Program-made: the position numbers and the translations under genes | In this document: piece by piece, positions 47,514 to 58,012 of the stretch | Layout of the letters: each line of letters begins with the position of its first letter | How positions within the stretch are numbered: the stretch's first letter is position 1 | The notes under the pieces: generated by a model | Database searches by the model: none | The model's input: only the letters and a program-made list of their open reading frames with translations | Told to the model about the DNA's origin: nothing | From: Prevotellaceae bacterium | Lineage (GTDB): Bacteria > Bacteroidota > Bacteroidia > Bacteroidales > Bacteroidaceae | Assembly: GCA_031262085.1 (NCBI GenBank) | Contig: JAISIN010000121.1 | Span: 1 to 64,000 of the forward strand | Length of the DNA: 64,000 nt | Reading direction: 5' to 3'

Positions 47514-47939
47514 TTAATATGAACGAAACGAATAGTGAATGTCCGTATAGGTCAGTAACAGTGTCGATTCGCTAAGCTCCTCGATCGTGAATGTTCGCTT
47601 GCCCTGTTCCCAACCGATGTAGCGTTCATAATACGGGTCGGCTACGGCATCGACCAACAAAACGATCGACAGGGTGGTTCCTTTGAACGAATAGTTCCCG
47701 AAAAAGGTTCGGTACGTATCGTCGGGCAACAAGCAGATAGCAGAGAAACTACCTTTCTGAAAGTTATAGAACACACTGTCGACACGTATTGTAGTTCCGT
47801 CACTATATTGATACTGTTGCAGTTGCCATTTATTCTCTAAACGTTTCTCGTCGTTCGTACATGCTGCTGTCAAGACCATCAGCATGAATAAGCAACCCGT
47901 CAGCCACCTTTTTTGTTCTATCTTGCTAAATCTTTTCAC
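47514..47939 (-). CDS. Lipocalin-like lipoprotein
   Basis: Lipobox LTAACTNDEKRLENKWQLQQYQYSDG; small beta-rich protein. Confidence 0.65.
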   Translation of the reverse strand: MKRFSKIEQKRWLTGCLFMLMVLTAACTNDEKRLENKWQLQQYQYSDGTTIRVDSVFYNFQKGSFSAICLLPDDTYRTFFGNYSFKGTTLSIVLLVDAVADPYYERYIGWEQGKRTFTIEELSESTLLLTYTDIHYSFRSY

Positions 47940-48067
47940 GCTGCATACTCCACTAAATTACGCCGCAAAAGTACCTATCTTTTCGCTATTATCAAAAAAA
48001 CTCCCTCTTCTTTTCATGGTTTCAAAGAAAGATGTATCTTTGCACCCCGTAATCCGAAAGGGAATCC

Positions 48068-48140
<73 letters not shown>

Positions 48141-48143
48141 CGT

Positions 48144-48203
48144 ATCGGGAGAAGACGAAAAGGAGTGCTCAACGCGCTATGTATCGGCTCTCCCGATGTT
48201 TTT
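48144..48203 (+). terminator. Terminator downstream of tRNA-Thr
   Basis: ATCGGGAGA (48144-48152) pairs with TCTCCCGAT (48189-48197), followed by GTTTTTT. Confidence 0.6.
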
Positions 48204-48488
48204 TGGGGGGATATACGAGAGTGGGTGATGTTCGCTATCCATCGGTTTAATGCTACATTAATAAGCTCTTGAGCCTTCGAATAGTCCTTTTTCGCATACG
48301 CCAATGCCGCGCAGCTTTTGAGCAAAGCGGTTGCCCTGATAAAATTCCGCCAAATACCGCAATTGAGAATAAATTCGTAGCTTTGTGCCATAAATACGCG
48401 GAAGCTCACATGCCCGCATGGAATCCGATGGAGTTTGGTGGTTCCGGTGAGCACGTTACGCGATTAATAATAGCCAAACATTTACACC

Positions 48489-51194
48489 ATGAAACCCCTC
48501 CTACTACTTGGTTGCGCAACTGTACTCCTACTACTTACAGCCTGTCGCCCTTCAGCTCCGCGGTACATCATCGGCGTTTCGCAATGCAGCGATGATGAAT
48601 GGCGACAGCAAGTCAATCGCGAAATCTTGCGTGAAGCATTCTTCTACGACGGTGTAGAGGTAGAAATCCGTTCTGCCCACGACGACACCGAGCAACAAAA
48701 AAAAGATATACGCTACTTTATCGATAAAAAAGTAGATGTGCTGGTAGTAGCGCCCAACGAAGCTGCCCCGCTCACCGCCGTCGTGGAGCAGGCGTTCGAT
48801 CGAGGCATTGCCGTCATCACGTTCGACCGAAACATCCTCTCCGATAAATATACCGCTTATGTGGGTGCCGATAATTACGAAATAGGACGCAGCGTGGGAA
48901 ACTATATCGCTGCGCTACGGCACGGACACGCCCGTGTGGTGGAGATAAGCGGACTGACCGGCTCCACATCTGCCATGGACCGACACCAAGGCTTCGCCAA
49001 TGCCATGGTCTCTTACCCCGGCATACAGATTCTTACCGCCAAAGATGCCGGGTGGTTGCGCGAAGAAGCCGATAAACAAATGACGCAATTGCTGAAGGAG
49101 TATTCGCACATCGACGTGGTATATGCCCACAACGACCGCATGGCTGCCGGCGCCTACGATGCTGCCCGAAGAGTTGGGCGCGAACAACAAATTACGTTCA
49201 TCGGCGTAGATGCACTGTCGGGCGATGGATACGGATTAGATATGGTGAACCAAGGCATTCTGGGAGCTACCTTTCTGTATCCCACCGGAGGAGACCGTAT
49301 TGTGCAGATAGCCATGGAGATTCTGCAACGAAAGAGATTCCCGCGCGAAACCATTTTGAATACAGCCGTTGTCGATTCGACCAATGCCCGCGTGATGCTG
49401 ATGCAGACTGCCGAAATCGATCAACTCGACAGCAAGATAGAGACACTCAACAACCGTATCGGCATCTACCTCTCGCAAAGCGACACACAACGAATCATCA
49501 TTCTGGGAGGTCTGTTGTTTATCTTGGTGGTAGTAGGGTTGCTGCTGATTGTTTATCGCTCACTGCAAACCAAGAGTCGGCTCAATAAAGAGCTGGTAAC
49601 GCTTACCCAACAATTGGAAGAAGCTACACAAGCCAAATTGCGCTTCTTTACCAACGTGTCGCACGACTTCCGCACACCGCTCACATTGGTTGCCGACCCC
49701 GTCGACCGCTTGCTGGGCACATCCGATCTGACCGATGAACAACGCCGGATGTTGCAAGTCATCAAACGCAACGTGAACATCCTGCTGAGGCTCGTCAATC
49801 AAATACTCGACTTTCGCAAATACGAAAACGGGAAATTGGAACTTACGCTCTCACGTATCGACTTCATCGCCGGATTGCAAGCATGGAGCGATTCGTTCCT
49901 GCCTGCGATGCGCGCCAAGCACATCCGGTTCCACTTTGAACATCCGGTTGATACCCCATGCCCGCTCACGGCAGATGCGGAAAAGATTGAGCGCATCTAT
50001 TTCAACCTGCTTGCCAATGCCGTGAAGTTCACGCCCGAAAACGGGAAAATAACCGTAACCCTCGCTGTTCAACCGGACACATATCTCTTGTCGGTAGCCA
50101 ACACCGGCAGCCTTATTACTGCCGAGCACATTCACCACATCTTCGATCGCTTCTATCAAGCAGAGCGCTACCACGCCGGATCGGGCATCGGATTGGCACT
50201 TGTCAAAGCATTTGTGGAGCTGCATGGGGGTACCATCTGCGTGGAGAGCGACGAGAAGCGAGGCACCTGCTTTACCCTCGAATTGCCAAAGGGTGCGGCT
50301 ACCTCTACCTTCGCTTCTATTCCTGCCTCAATAGATTCCGTATCTGCCCTTTCCATCATTCAAACGGAACCGAAAGAGAGGCTTGATTCGAACCTTCCCG
50401 TATCTGCCTCTGTCTCTGCCAACGACAACCCCGTCATTCTGATTATCGACGATAATCCCGATATCCGCGCTTATATCCGCGACATCCTGCAAGCAACCTA
50501 TACGGTAATAGAAGCAGTCGACGGTCTCGACGGTATTCATCAAGCCATGACGTATGTACCCGATGTGATTGTGTCGGACATCATGATGCCCGGCATCGAC
50601 GGTACCGAATGTTGTCGCCGCCTGAAAAGCGAACTGCAAACCAGCCATATCCCCATCATCCTGCTCACCGCCTGCTCACTCGACGAACAACGTGCCGAAG
50701 GTTACGATTGCGGTGCCGATTCGTACATTGCCAAACCTTTCGATTCGCGGGTATTGCTGTCGCGCATACGCAATTTACTCACTGCCACGCAACGCATCCG
50801 GCAATCCATGCAAAGCAACACACTCATCACCCGCGAGGATGTGCGCGACATCGATAAAGAATTTGTGGAAAAATTCAAGCGCCTCATTGAAGAACGCCTC
50901 GATCATTCGGATTTGAACGTGGAAGAACTGGGTAGCGAAATGGGGCTAAGCCGCGTACAACTCTATCGTAAGATAAAATCGCTTACCAACTATGCCCCCA
51001 ACGAATTGCTGCGTATTGCCCGTTTGCGAAAAGCGGCATCGTTGCTTGCCTCTTCCGGCTTGAGTATCTCCGAAATATGCTACGAAGTAGGGTTTACCTC
51101 ACCCTCTTATTTTGCCAAATGCTACAAAGCCGAATATGGTGAAAGCCCGTCGGAAATCGTGAAAAGACGCGGCAGCCCAACAGGCGGGCTGTAA
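48489..51194 (+). CDS. PBP-type hybrid two-component regulator (LacI-like sugar-binding domain, HK, REC, AraC HTH)
   Basis: YIIGVSQCSDDEWRQQVNREI periplasmic-binding domain, TM, FFTNVSHDFRTPLTL, GSGIGLALVKAFVELHGG, DVIVSDIMMPGIDG, C-terminal AraC HTH (YFAKCYKAEYGESPSEI). Confidence 0.94.
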   Translation: MKPLLLLGCATVLLLLTACRPSAPRYIIGVSQCSDDEWRQQVNREILREAFFYDGVEVEIRSAHDDTEQQKKDIRYFIDKKVDVLVVAPNEAAPLTAVVEQAFDRGIAVITFDRNILSDKYTAYVGADNYEIGRSVGNYIAALRHGHARVVEISGLTGSTSAMDRHQGFANAMVSYPGIQILTAKDAGWLREEADKQMTQLLKEYSHIDVVYAHNDRMAAGAYDAARRVGREQQITFIGVDALSGDGYGLDMVNQGILGATFLYPTGGDRIVQIAMEILQRKRFPRETILNTAVVDSTNARVMLMQTAEIDQLDSKIETLNNRIGIYLSQSDTQRIIILGGLLFILVVVGLLLIVYRSLQTKSRLNKELVTLTQQLEEATQAKLRFFTNVSHDFRTPLTLVADPVDRLLGTSDLTDEQRRMLQVIKRNVNILLRLVNQILDFRKYENGKLELTLSRIDFIAGLQAWSDSFLPAMRAKHIRFHFEHPVDTPCPLTADAEKIERIYFNLLANAVKFTPENGKITVTLAVQPDTYLLSVANTGSLITAEHIHHIFDRFYQAERYHAGSGIGLALVKAFVELHGGTICVESDEKRGTCFTLELPKGAATSTFASIPASIDSVSALSIIQTEPKERLDSNLPVSASVSANDNPVILIIDDNPDIRAYIRDILQATYTVIEAVDGLDGIHQAMTYVPDVIVSDIMMPGIDGTECCRRLKSELQTSHIPIILLTACSLDEQRAEGYDCGADSYIAKPFDSRVLLSRIRNLLTATQRIRQSMQSNTLITREDVRDIDKEFVEKFKRLIEERLDHSDLNVEELGSEMGLSRVQLYRKIKSLTNYAPNELLRIARLRKAASLLASSGLSISEICYEVGFTSPSYFAKCYKAEYGESPSEIVKRRGSPTGGL

Positions 51195-51215
51195 CGACCG
51201 CCGCTTGTATCGCTC

Positions 51216-52925
51216 CTAAGCCTTCTTCTCTTTCGTCACATCGAAGCAGGCTTCTACCACGTTCACTACATAATCGCCTAACTTTTCGCACTCGCAGATA
51301 ATATCCATGTAGTGCACACCCATCTGATAATCGTACTCCTTGCTGTTGATATCCAGAATGTTCTGGGTCTTCAACTGGTTGCGGTAATTATTGATCTCAT
51401 GCTCAATGTTATAGGCTTTGTTTATGATATCACGGGGGTCACGGGATTGCTGTTCGGGATACTTCAAGTCATCTACCATGGCGGCAAGAGCATTGTCGGT
51501 CAGCTTCATCATGAAATGAATATGGTCGTACTGCTTTTCGGTAAAGTCCTGATTGGTCTGGCGTTTGCGATTGATGGTACGCGCCAGATTATAACAACTG
51601 TCACCAATGCTTTCTATTTCGGTAACTTCGCGCAGCATGGTACGTATCTGCAACTTACTTTCCGAACTCAACCGCCCGTCCGAAACCTGATTCAGGTAGT
51701 TGGCTATCTCCACTTCCATGCTGTCGCTGATGTTTTCGTACTTTTCTATGCGGCTGAACAGCTTGTTGAAATCATCGTCCTTCTCGGTGTGTAGTAATTC
51801 GTATACCAGATTGAACATGCGATGAGTACGTTGTGAAAAGAGGTGAATCTCCTGATGTGCCTGTACAATCGATAACTCTGCCGTCGAGAGCATACCGCCG
51901 GAGATGAAGCGCAAGCGATACTCTTCGTCTATCTCCTTCTGCGGAATGATGGCACATACGGTGCGTTCGATAAACTTCACCATCCAAATCATGATCAGTA
52001 CGTTGCATACATTAAAGCAAGTATGGAATGCCGACAGCTTGAACGATACGGCTACGGCAGGGTCTTGAGCGCCAAACAGCGTATCGACCAGCCACGATAC
52101 CCCTTCGGTGAAAGGTTTGAAAAGGCAGAGCACCCATACTACGCCAAACACGTTGAACACCAGATGCGCCAGCGCCGCTCGTCGTGCCTGTGTATTACCG
52201 GTCAGTGCCGCCAAGTTGGCAGTAATCGTGGTTCCGATATTCTCGCCCAGCACCAGCGCCGCCCCCAGCTCGAAGCTGATCCAGCCATTGGCGCACATGA
52301 TGAGCGTGATAGCCATTGTTGCAGCCGATGCCTGCACAATCATCGTAAGCACGGTACCTATAAAGACAAACAACAAAATAGAGAAAACTCCCATATCGGT
52401 ATAGCTCTGCACGAAAGCCAGCATGTCGGGATTGGCTTCCAAATCGGGTGCGTTGCTCTTCAACTGTGCTAATCCCATGAAGAGGAAAGAAAAACCAAAC
52501 AGAAACTCGCCTATCGACTTGCGATTGCTTCGATGAGAAAAGATCAGGGGGATGGCAAATGCCAACAACGGAAGCGCAAATGCAGCTATATCAACTTTAA
52601 AACCTAATGCAGAGATAATCCATGCCGTGACAGTGGTGCCAATGTTGGCACCCATAATGACACCGATTGATTGAGTAAGCGAGAGCAAACCGGCATTCAC
52701 GAAGCTTACTACCATAACGGTGGTGGCTGATGAGGATTGAATCAAAGCAGTAATCAGCATACCCGTCAAAACACCGGTTACACGATTGGTAGTCATTGCC
52801 GTAAGAATCCTGCGCAAGCGGTCGCCCGCAAACTTTTGAAGCCCCTCGCTCATGATCTTCATTCCGTAAAGGAACAGTGCCAATGAGCCGAGTAGCTTTA
52901 AAAAATCATAAAAAGAGTAGTCCAT
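51216..52925 (-). CDS. Na/Pi cotransporter family protein with C-terminal PhoU-like domain
   Basis: LALFLYGMKIMSEGLQKFAGDRLRRIL, ALIQSSSATTVMVVSFVNAG and QASAATMAI repeats. Confidence 0.94.
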   Translation of the reverse strand: MDYSFYDFLKLLGSLALFLYGMKIMSEGLQKFAGDRLRRILTAMTTNRVTGVLTGMLITALIQSSSATTVMVVSFVNAGLLSLTQSIGVIMGANIGTTVTAWIISALGFKVDIAAFALPLLAFAIPLIFSHRSNRKSIGEFLFGFSFLFMGLAQLKSNAPDLEANPDMLAFVQSYTDMGVFSILLFVFIGTVLTMIVQASAATMAITLIMCANGWISFELGAALVLGENIGTTITANLAALTGNTQARRAALAHLVFNVFGVVWVLCLFKPFTEGVSWLVDTLFGAQDPAVAVSFKLSAFHTCFNVCNVLIMIWMVKFIERTVCAIIPQKEIDEEYRLRFISGGMLSTAELSIVQAHQEIHLFSQRTHRMFNLVYELLHTEKDDDFNKLFSRIEKYENISDSMEVEIANYLNQVSDGRLSSESKLQIRTMLREVTEIESIGDSCYNLARTINRKRQTNQDFTEKQYDHIHFMMKLTDNALAAMVDDLKYPEQQSRDPRDIINKAYNIEHEINNYRNQLKTQNILDINSKEYDYQMGVHYMDIICECEKLGDYVVNVVEACFDVTKEKKA

Positions 52926-53006
52926 TTTGCTATAATTAAACGATTTATATCACATTTGTCACTTTGTGTTCTTCTTTATGTCTAACCACTTAACTTTAAG
53001 CGATAT

Positions 53007-54680
53007 ATGAATAATAAGGTGAAAATTTGGTGCAAAAATAACAATATTTATGAAGAATTCCCTATTGGGAGTACACTTTTAGATGTTTACAACGGATTTA
53101 ATCTCGATTTCCCTTATCGGGTAGTGAGCGCCAAGGTAAACAATCGGTCGGAAGGACTGAACTTTAGGGTTTACAACAACAAAGATGTAGAGTTTCTCGA
53201 CGTGCGTACAGCATCGGGCATGCGCACGTATGTACGATCGCTCTGCTTTGTGCTCTACAAGGCTGTTAGCGAGCTTTACCCGGAGAGCAAGCTCTATGTG
53301 GAGCATCCGGTATCGAAAGGCTATTTTTGCAACTTACAGCTCGGTCGTCCGGTGACGCAGGCAGATGTAGATGCCATCAAACAACGCATGGAAGCCATCG
53401 TAGCTGCCGATATGCGCTTTTGTCGCACCGAGTGTCATACCGAAGAGGCCATGCGCATCTTCAGCGAACGGGGAATGAACGATAAGGTCAAGCTGCTTCA
53501 GACCTCGGGTAGCTTGTACACCTATTATTATACGTTGGGTCATACGGTCGATGATTACTACGGCAACTTGTTGCCCAGCACCGGCTACCTCAAGCTGTTC
53601 GACCTGGTGCTCTATGACGACGGCTTGCTGTTGCGTGTGCCCAATCGCGAGAATCCCGATCGCCTCGAAGAGGTGGTGAAGCAAGAGAAGATGCTCGACG
53701 TGTTCAAAGAGCACGTCAAGTGGAACCACATCATGGGGTTGAGCAACGTAGGCGATTTCAACATGGCTTGTGCTGCCGGACATGCTACCGACCTGATCAA
53801 GGTAGCCGAGGCTTTGCAGGAAAAGAAGATTGCCCGCATTGCCGACGACATTTACCAGCGCGGACAAGAAGGCAACCCCGTAAAGGTGGTGCTCATTTCC
53901 GGTCCGTCGTCGTCGGGGAAGACCACCTTCAGCAAACGGTTGTCGGTGCAACTGATGACCAACGGACTGATACCTTACCCCATCTCTTTAGACAACTACT
54001 TTGTAGAGCGCGAACAGACACCCCGCGATGCCAACGGTGACTACGACTACGAATCGTTTCACGCTCTCGACCTCGACCTCTTCAACCGGCAACTGCAAGC
54101 GCTGCTGAAGGGCGAAGAGGTGGAGTTGCCCCGCTTCAACTTTGCCCTCGGCAGTAAAGAGTATAAGGGCGATAAGTTGCGCCTCCATGATAACATGGTA
54201 TTGATTATGGAAGGCATACACGCCCTGAATCCCGAACTCACTCCACAAATATCTGTCGAAAACAAGTACAAGATATACGTCTCGGCGCTCACGACCATCT
54301 CGCTCGACGATCACAACTGGATACCTACCACCGACAACCGGTGGGTGCGCCGCATCATTCGCGACTTCAACTACCGGGGCTATTCGGCGCAAGAAACCAT
54401 CTCGCGCTGGGAAAGTGTGCGCGCCGGCGAAGAGCGTTGGATATTTCCTTATCAAGAGCATGCCGACGTGATGTTCAACTCTGCCCTACTCTTCGAGTTT
54501 GCTGTGCTACGCTCGCACATAGAACCCATCCTGAACAACGTACCGCGCAACTGTCCGGAATATGCCGAAGCCTGCCGGTTACTGAAATTTGTCAAATATT
54601 TCACCTCCGTGCAAGACAAAGAGATACCACCTACATCGTTGCTACGTGAATTTCTGGGAGGAAGTAGTTTTAAGTACTAA
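53007..54680 (+). CDS. Uridine kinase-like nucleoside kinase fused to ThrRS-like TGS/SAD domains
   Basis: N-terminal TGS-like domain, ThrRS second-domain-like RRP-VTQADVDAIKQRMEAIVAADMRF region, and P-loop kinase VVLISGPSSSGKTTFSKRLSVQLM...YPISLDNYF. Confidence 0.88.
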   Translation: MNNKVKIWCKNNNIYEEFPIGSTLLDVYNGFNLDFPYRVVSAKVNNRSEGLNFRVYNNKDVEFLDVRTASGMRTYVRSLCFVLYKAVSELYPESKLYVEHPVSKGYFCNLQLGRPVTQADVDAIKQRMEAIVAADMRFCRTECHTEEAMRIFSERGMNDKVKLLQTSGSLYTYYYTLGHTVDDYYGNLLPSTGYLKLFDLVLYDDGLLLRVPNRENPDRLEEVVKQEKMLDVFKEHVKWNHIMGLSNVGDFNMACAAGHATDLIKVAEALQEKKIARIADDIYQRGQEGNPVKVVLISGPSSSGKTTFSKRLSVQLMTNGLIPYPISLDNYFVEREQTPRDANGDYDYESFHALDLDLFNRQLQALLKGEEVELPRFNFALGSKEYKGDKLRLHDNMVLIMEGIHALNPELTPQISVENKYKIYVSALTTISLDDHNWIPTTDNRWVRRIIRDFNYRGYSAQETISRWESVRAGEERWIFPYQEHADVMFNSALLFEFAVLRSHIEPILNNVPRNCPEYAEACRLLKFVKYFTSVQDKEIPPTSLLREFLGGSSFKY

Positions 54681-54741
54681 AAAGATTGCTTACATTTGCA
54701 ACCTCAATTATTGCACATAAACATTGCATTAGATTATAGTT

Positions 54742-56250
54742 ATGAAAAAGATCATTATCTTTCTGGTTGCGGCTATTTATAGCGCTACTACGCTTATCGG
54801 ACAAACATCGAGTCGAGCCGAAGACCTGCTGAAACAGGCTCAAAGCCAGTTAGCCCAAAACGAATTTGTCAAAGCCCGTTCTATTTACCTCAAAGCTTAC
54901 GAACAATTTGCCGGCATCGGGAACTATGAAAAGTTGGTAGAGTGTGGGTTACAGGTAAGCGCCCTATACCGACGCGAAGGGTTGTACAACAGTGCCAACC
55001 AACAATGTATCGGCATAGATTATCAGCTGCAAACCGGAGAGAAGAAGCGCGGAAAAGCCATGCCGCGCTTGCGCTTTCTGCTTAACGAAGAGCGCATGCA
55101 GCTTGCCATCGCCCAGCACAAAGCCGATCAGGCACAAGGTGCGCTTGCCGCACTCGAAAGCAATGCCAAGGCTGCGAAAAACGATACCATCAACGAGAAG
55201 CTGCTCTACACCAAAGCGGTGTACTACTACGCATTCGGAATGAACAAACGGGGCGACGACTGCTTCAAGGAGTTGGTCACCAAGTATAAGGAGCAGAACA
55301 ACCGCGAAAAACTCGACGAGGTGTATCGCAACTTCATCGACATTGCCGTCAAGGCAGGCAACGCATCGCTCGTGGCAAACATCTATAAGGAATACACCGA
55401 CTGGAAGGCGGTTGAAACAACCGCAGCCAACGAGAAAGCACAGACCGAATTGCAAGCCCAGCACAACGAAGACATACAGATCATTCAAGATAAAGACCAT
55501 TCGCTGAGTGTGAAGCAGTATATCATCATCGGTCTATGTGTGCTGGCTGGTCTGCTCATTGTGGCGCTCATACTCACGGCACTCGTATTGCTACGCTTCA
55601 TTATGCTGACAAAGAAGCAGAAGAAAGCCATTTATATCGCTCACGAGCACAATGAGTTGAAGAACGGTTTCATTCATAACATCTCTGCACAGATAGAGCC
55701 TACCCTCGATACGCTGGATGCCTCGCAACCGGGCGTACAGGCGTTGCGTACCTTCTCTGCACATATTCAGGAGCTGTCGATGTTGGAAAATTCGCTCTCC
55801 GATACTTATGAGATGAGCACGGTCAACGTCCATACCTTCTGCGAGATGCTGATAGATAAAGTCAAAACCCCCGTCAAACCCGAAGTGGCAATCACCGTCA
55901 ATGCTCCCAAACTGTCAATCAAAGCCAACCCCGAGCAATTAGAGCGTGTGTTGCTCCACCTGCTGAACAACGCTGCCGAGTTTACTCCCGAAGGAGGCAA
56001 GATCTGGATAGACTATAAAAAGCGTGGGGCGCACACCCAACAGTTCATCGTCAGCGATACCGGTCCGGGCGTTCCCGAAGAGAGGCAAGACAATCTCTTC
56101 AAACCATTCACCGAGGTGCGCGACCTGACTAAGGGCGATGGATTGGGACTGCCCATCTGTGCACTGATTGCTACCAAAATGAATGGTAGCCTTACCTTAG
56201 ACAGCGACTATAAAAAAGGGTGCAGGTTCATATTGGAACTGCACCCCTAA
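54742..56250 (+). CDS. Membrane histidine-kinase-like protein with TPR-like periplasmic region and altered H-box
   Basis: Signal peptide, helical repeats, TM segment, HATPase boxes LLHLLNNAAEFTPEGG, VSDTGPGVPEE, GDGLGLPICALIATKMNGSL. Confidence 0.88.
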   Translation: MKKIIIFLVAAIYSATTLIGQTSSRAEDLLKQAQSQLAQNEFVKARSIYLKAYEQFAGIGNYEKLVECGLQVSALYRREGLYNSANQQCIGIDYQLQTGEKKRGKAMPRLRFLLNEERMQLAIAQHKADQAQGALAALESNAKAAKNDTINEKLLYTKAVYYYAFGMNKRGDDCFKELVTKYKEQNNREKLDEVYRNFIDIAVKAGNASLVANIYKEYTDWKAVETTAANEKAQTELQAQHNEDIQIIQDKDHSLSVKQYIIIGLCVLAGLLIVALILTALVLLRFIMLTKKQKKAIYIAHEHNELKNGFIHNISAQIEPTLDTLDASQPGVQALRTFSAHIQELSMLENSLSDTYEMSTVNVHTFCEMLIDKVKTPVKPEVAITVNAPKLSIKANPEQLERVLLHLLNNAAEFTPEGGKIWIDYKKRGAHTQQFIVSDTGPGVPEERQDNLFKPFTEVRDLTKGDGLGLPICALIATKMNGSLTLDSDYKKGCRFILELHP

Positions 56251-56270
56251 GTGTTTGCATCAACCGAACG

Positions 56271-57602
56271 TCAATCGGTTTTCTTCTTCCCTAAGGGAAT
56301 GGACAATCCTACGTAGGCATTGACATGCTTTGAGTTCTTCCCGAAGAACATATAATCGGTGCCTACCATCAACGGTCCTAACTTCAAAGCCAAGCCAAAC
56401 GTGTCGTTACCCTCCAATAGCGAGTAACTCAGACTGGCATTTATCAGGGTGTTGGGACGCCAACTGGCAGCAACCGTCAACTCAGAGTAGTTGTATAGCT
56501 CGCCGAAGCGGGTTGTCGACAACACACCTACCCCCAGCTTGTTGCGAAACAGAGCATATTCGCCTCCCAACACCAGCGTGGGTGACAGCCTGCTGCGGTG
56601 TGCATCGAACTCGTTTGCATCCAAGCCCTTCAAACCGTACAGCCCGAAGTCGAACATATCCGGTGAATAGTTATCCTTATCTATATGAATATCTTTTTGA
56701 GATTGGGCAACCCGCGTGCTCTCTTTCGACCAGTTGATAAAGCCCAGATCGAGTAGCGATGCCGACAGGTTCAGGTGATCGAACAACTGTAACCCTATTC
56801 CCAAGTCAACGCCTGCCCCATAACCGGCTATCCCATGCTCGCCGTCGAGGTCTAAATCGGTCACGTAGTTGTCATGGTCTCTGTCTAACTCCAGCCCCTT
56901 AAACGAAGCCCTCATGTAAGCATCCGTCTGCAAATCGAACGAAGAGTTCATGCCATCGACAACCCCCTGTATATGTAGACGGTTGATTTGCAAATCCAAG
57001 TTGGCTGCACCCAGCAGCAGCTTGGGGCGGACACCGATAGTAACATGCTTGCCGATGCTGCGCGAATACCCCAGCGCTACCTCCACATACGAATTCAACC
57101 GGATGCGTTGATTTTCGACATTGAATTGCTGCGTAGGCGACCAGACAAAGTTGTCCTGATTCATCTGCCTGATGACCTCGAACATGCTTTTAGGAATATC
57201 GGCATCCACATCCATGCGTGCACCGATCGTAGCCGACCAGAAGTTGTTCCCCCGGTGCCACCCTATGCCGAGTATGTCGATCTTGGCGTTGACATTCACC
57301 CGGTTCATATCAGCCAGCTTATCTATGAAGAGCGGCGAATTGAGGAAATCGGTACCCGACTGAACGATGTCTATTACATCTTGTATTCCTAATGAATTGG
57401 AAGATACCTCGGGTAATACAGAGCCGATAGCGGGCAAGTTGATATAGCCGCGTCGAGGCGACAGAGCAGGATTAAGGTAGTAGCGGGCGCTTGTCCCATC
57501 CATGAAGTAAGAAGTGCGAAGATACTGCGCCTGCATGGTGACAGGCATCCAAAGAGATGCAGCAAGGCATCCCAGCAAAACAAGTGTAATCCTCTTTTTC
57601 AT
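56271..57602 (-). CDS. DUF5723-type outer membrane beta-barrel protein
   Basis: Signal peptide; RYYLNPALSPRRGYINLPAIGSV; alternating beta-strand pattern; LKLGPLMVGTDYMF...VNAYVGLSIPLGKKK C-terminus. Confidence 0.75.
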   Translation of the reverse strand: MKKRITLVLLGCLAASLWMPVTMQAQYLRTSYFMDGTSARYYLNPALSPRRGYINLPAIGSVLPEVSSNSLGIQDVIDIVQSGTDFLNSPLFIDKLADMNRVNVNAKIDILGIGWHRGNNFWSATIGARMDVDADIPKSMFEVIRQMNQDNFVWSPTQQFNVENQRIRLNSYVEVALGYSRSIGKHVTIGVRPKLLLGAANLDLQINRLHIQGVVDGMNSSFDLQTDAYMRASFKGLELDRDHDNYVTDLDLDGEHGIAGYGAGVDLGIGLQLFDHLNLSASLLDLGFINWSKESTRVAQSQKDIHIDKDNYSPDMFDFGLYGLKGLDANEFDAHRSRLSPTLVLGGEYALFRNKLGVGVLSTTRFGELYNYSELTVAASWRPNTLINASLSYSLLEGNDTFGLALKLGPLMVGTDYMFFGKNSKHVNAYVGLSIPLGKKKTD

Positions 57603-57734
57603 TGTTTAACAGTGTTTTATTATTAGTAGCAAAATGAATTCATAAACCGTGTGCAAAGTTAAAAAGAATCATCAACTATTGCATCTACGTGACAAGAAAA
57701 TGATAGCCGTTTCTTCACTATGGGTTAGAACGAC

Positions 57735-57770
57735 GAACGCGGGCCTTATCGAATGATAAAGTCCGCGTTC
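57735..57770. terminator. Hairpin GAACGCGGGCCTTATC-GAAT-GATAAAGTCCGCGTTC
   Basis: 16-bp imperfect stem with a tetraloop, downstream of the small wHTH gene on the - strand. Confidence 0.5.
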
Positions 57771-57811
57771 ACTCCTGTTTGTCGGTATATCGATTCAATA
57801 CACCGTTGGTA

Positions 57812-58012
57812 CTATACCAACTTGATCAACAGGTCGCCTTCTACTTCTTCAGCAGAGATTTTGTCTTCGCGCAATAACCAGCCCAAACCCAAATAGAGTT
57901 CTTTGTCTACCAGCTTCGTTGCTTTTTTTAGTTGTTTGGAAGTCAAGCCTGTGGTTCCATTCAATGCATTCCAGATTTTTCCGGCAGTTTCTCCGGCTTT
58001 CTCTTTAAACAT
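57812..58012 (-). CDS. Small winged-helix DUF2582-type protein
   Basis: AGKIWNALNGTTGLTSKQLKKATKLVDKELYLGLGWLLREDKI wHTH pattern. Confidence 0.85.
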   Translation of the reverse strand: MFKEKAGETAGKIWNALNGTTGLTSKQLKKATKLVDKELYLGLGWLLREDKISAEEVEGDLLIKLV

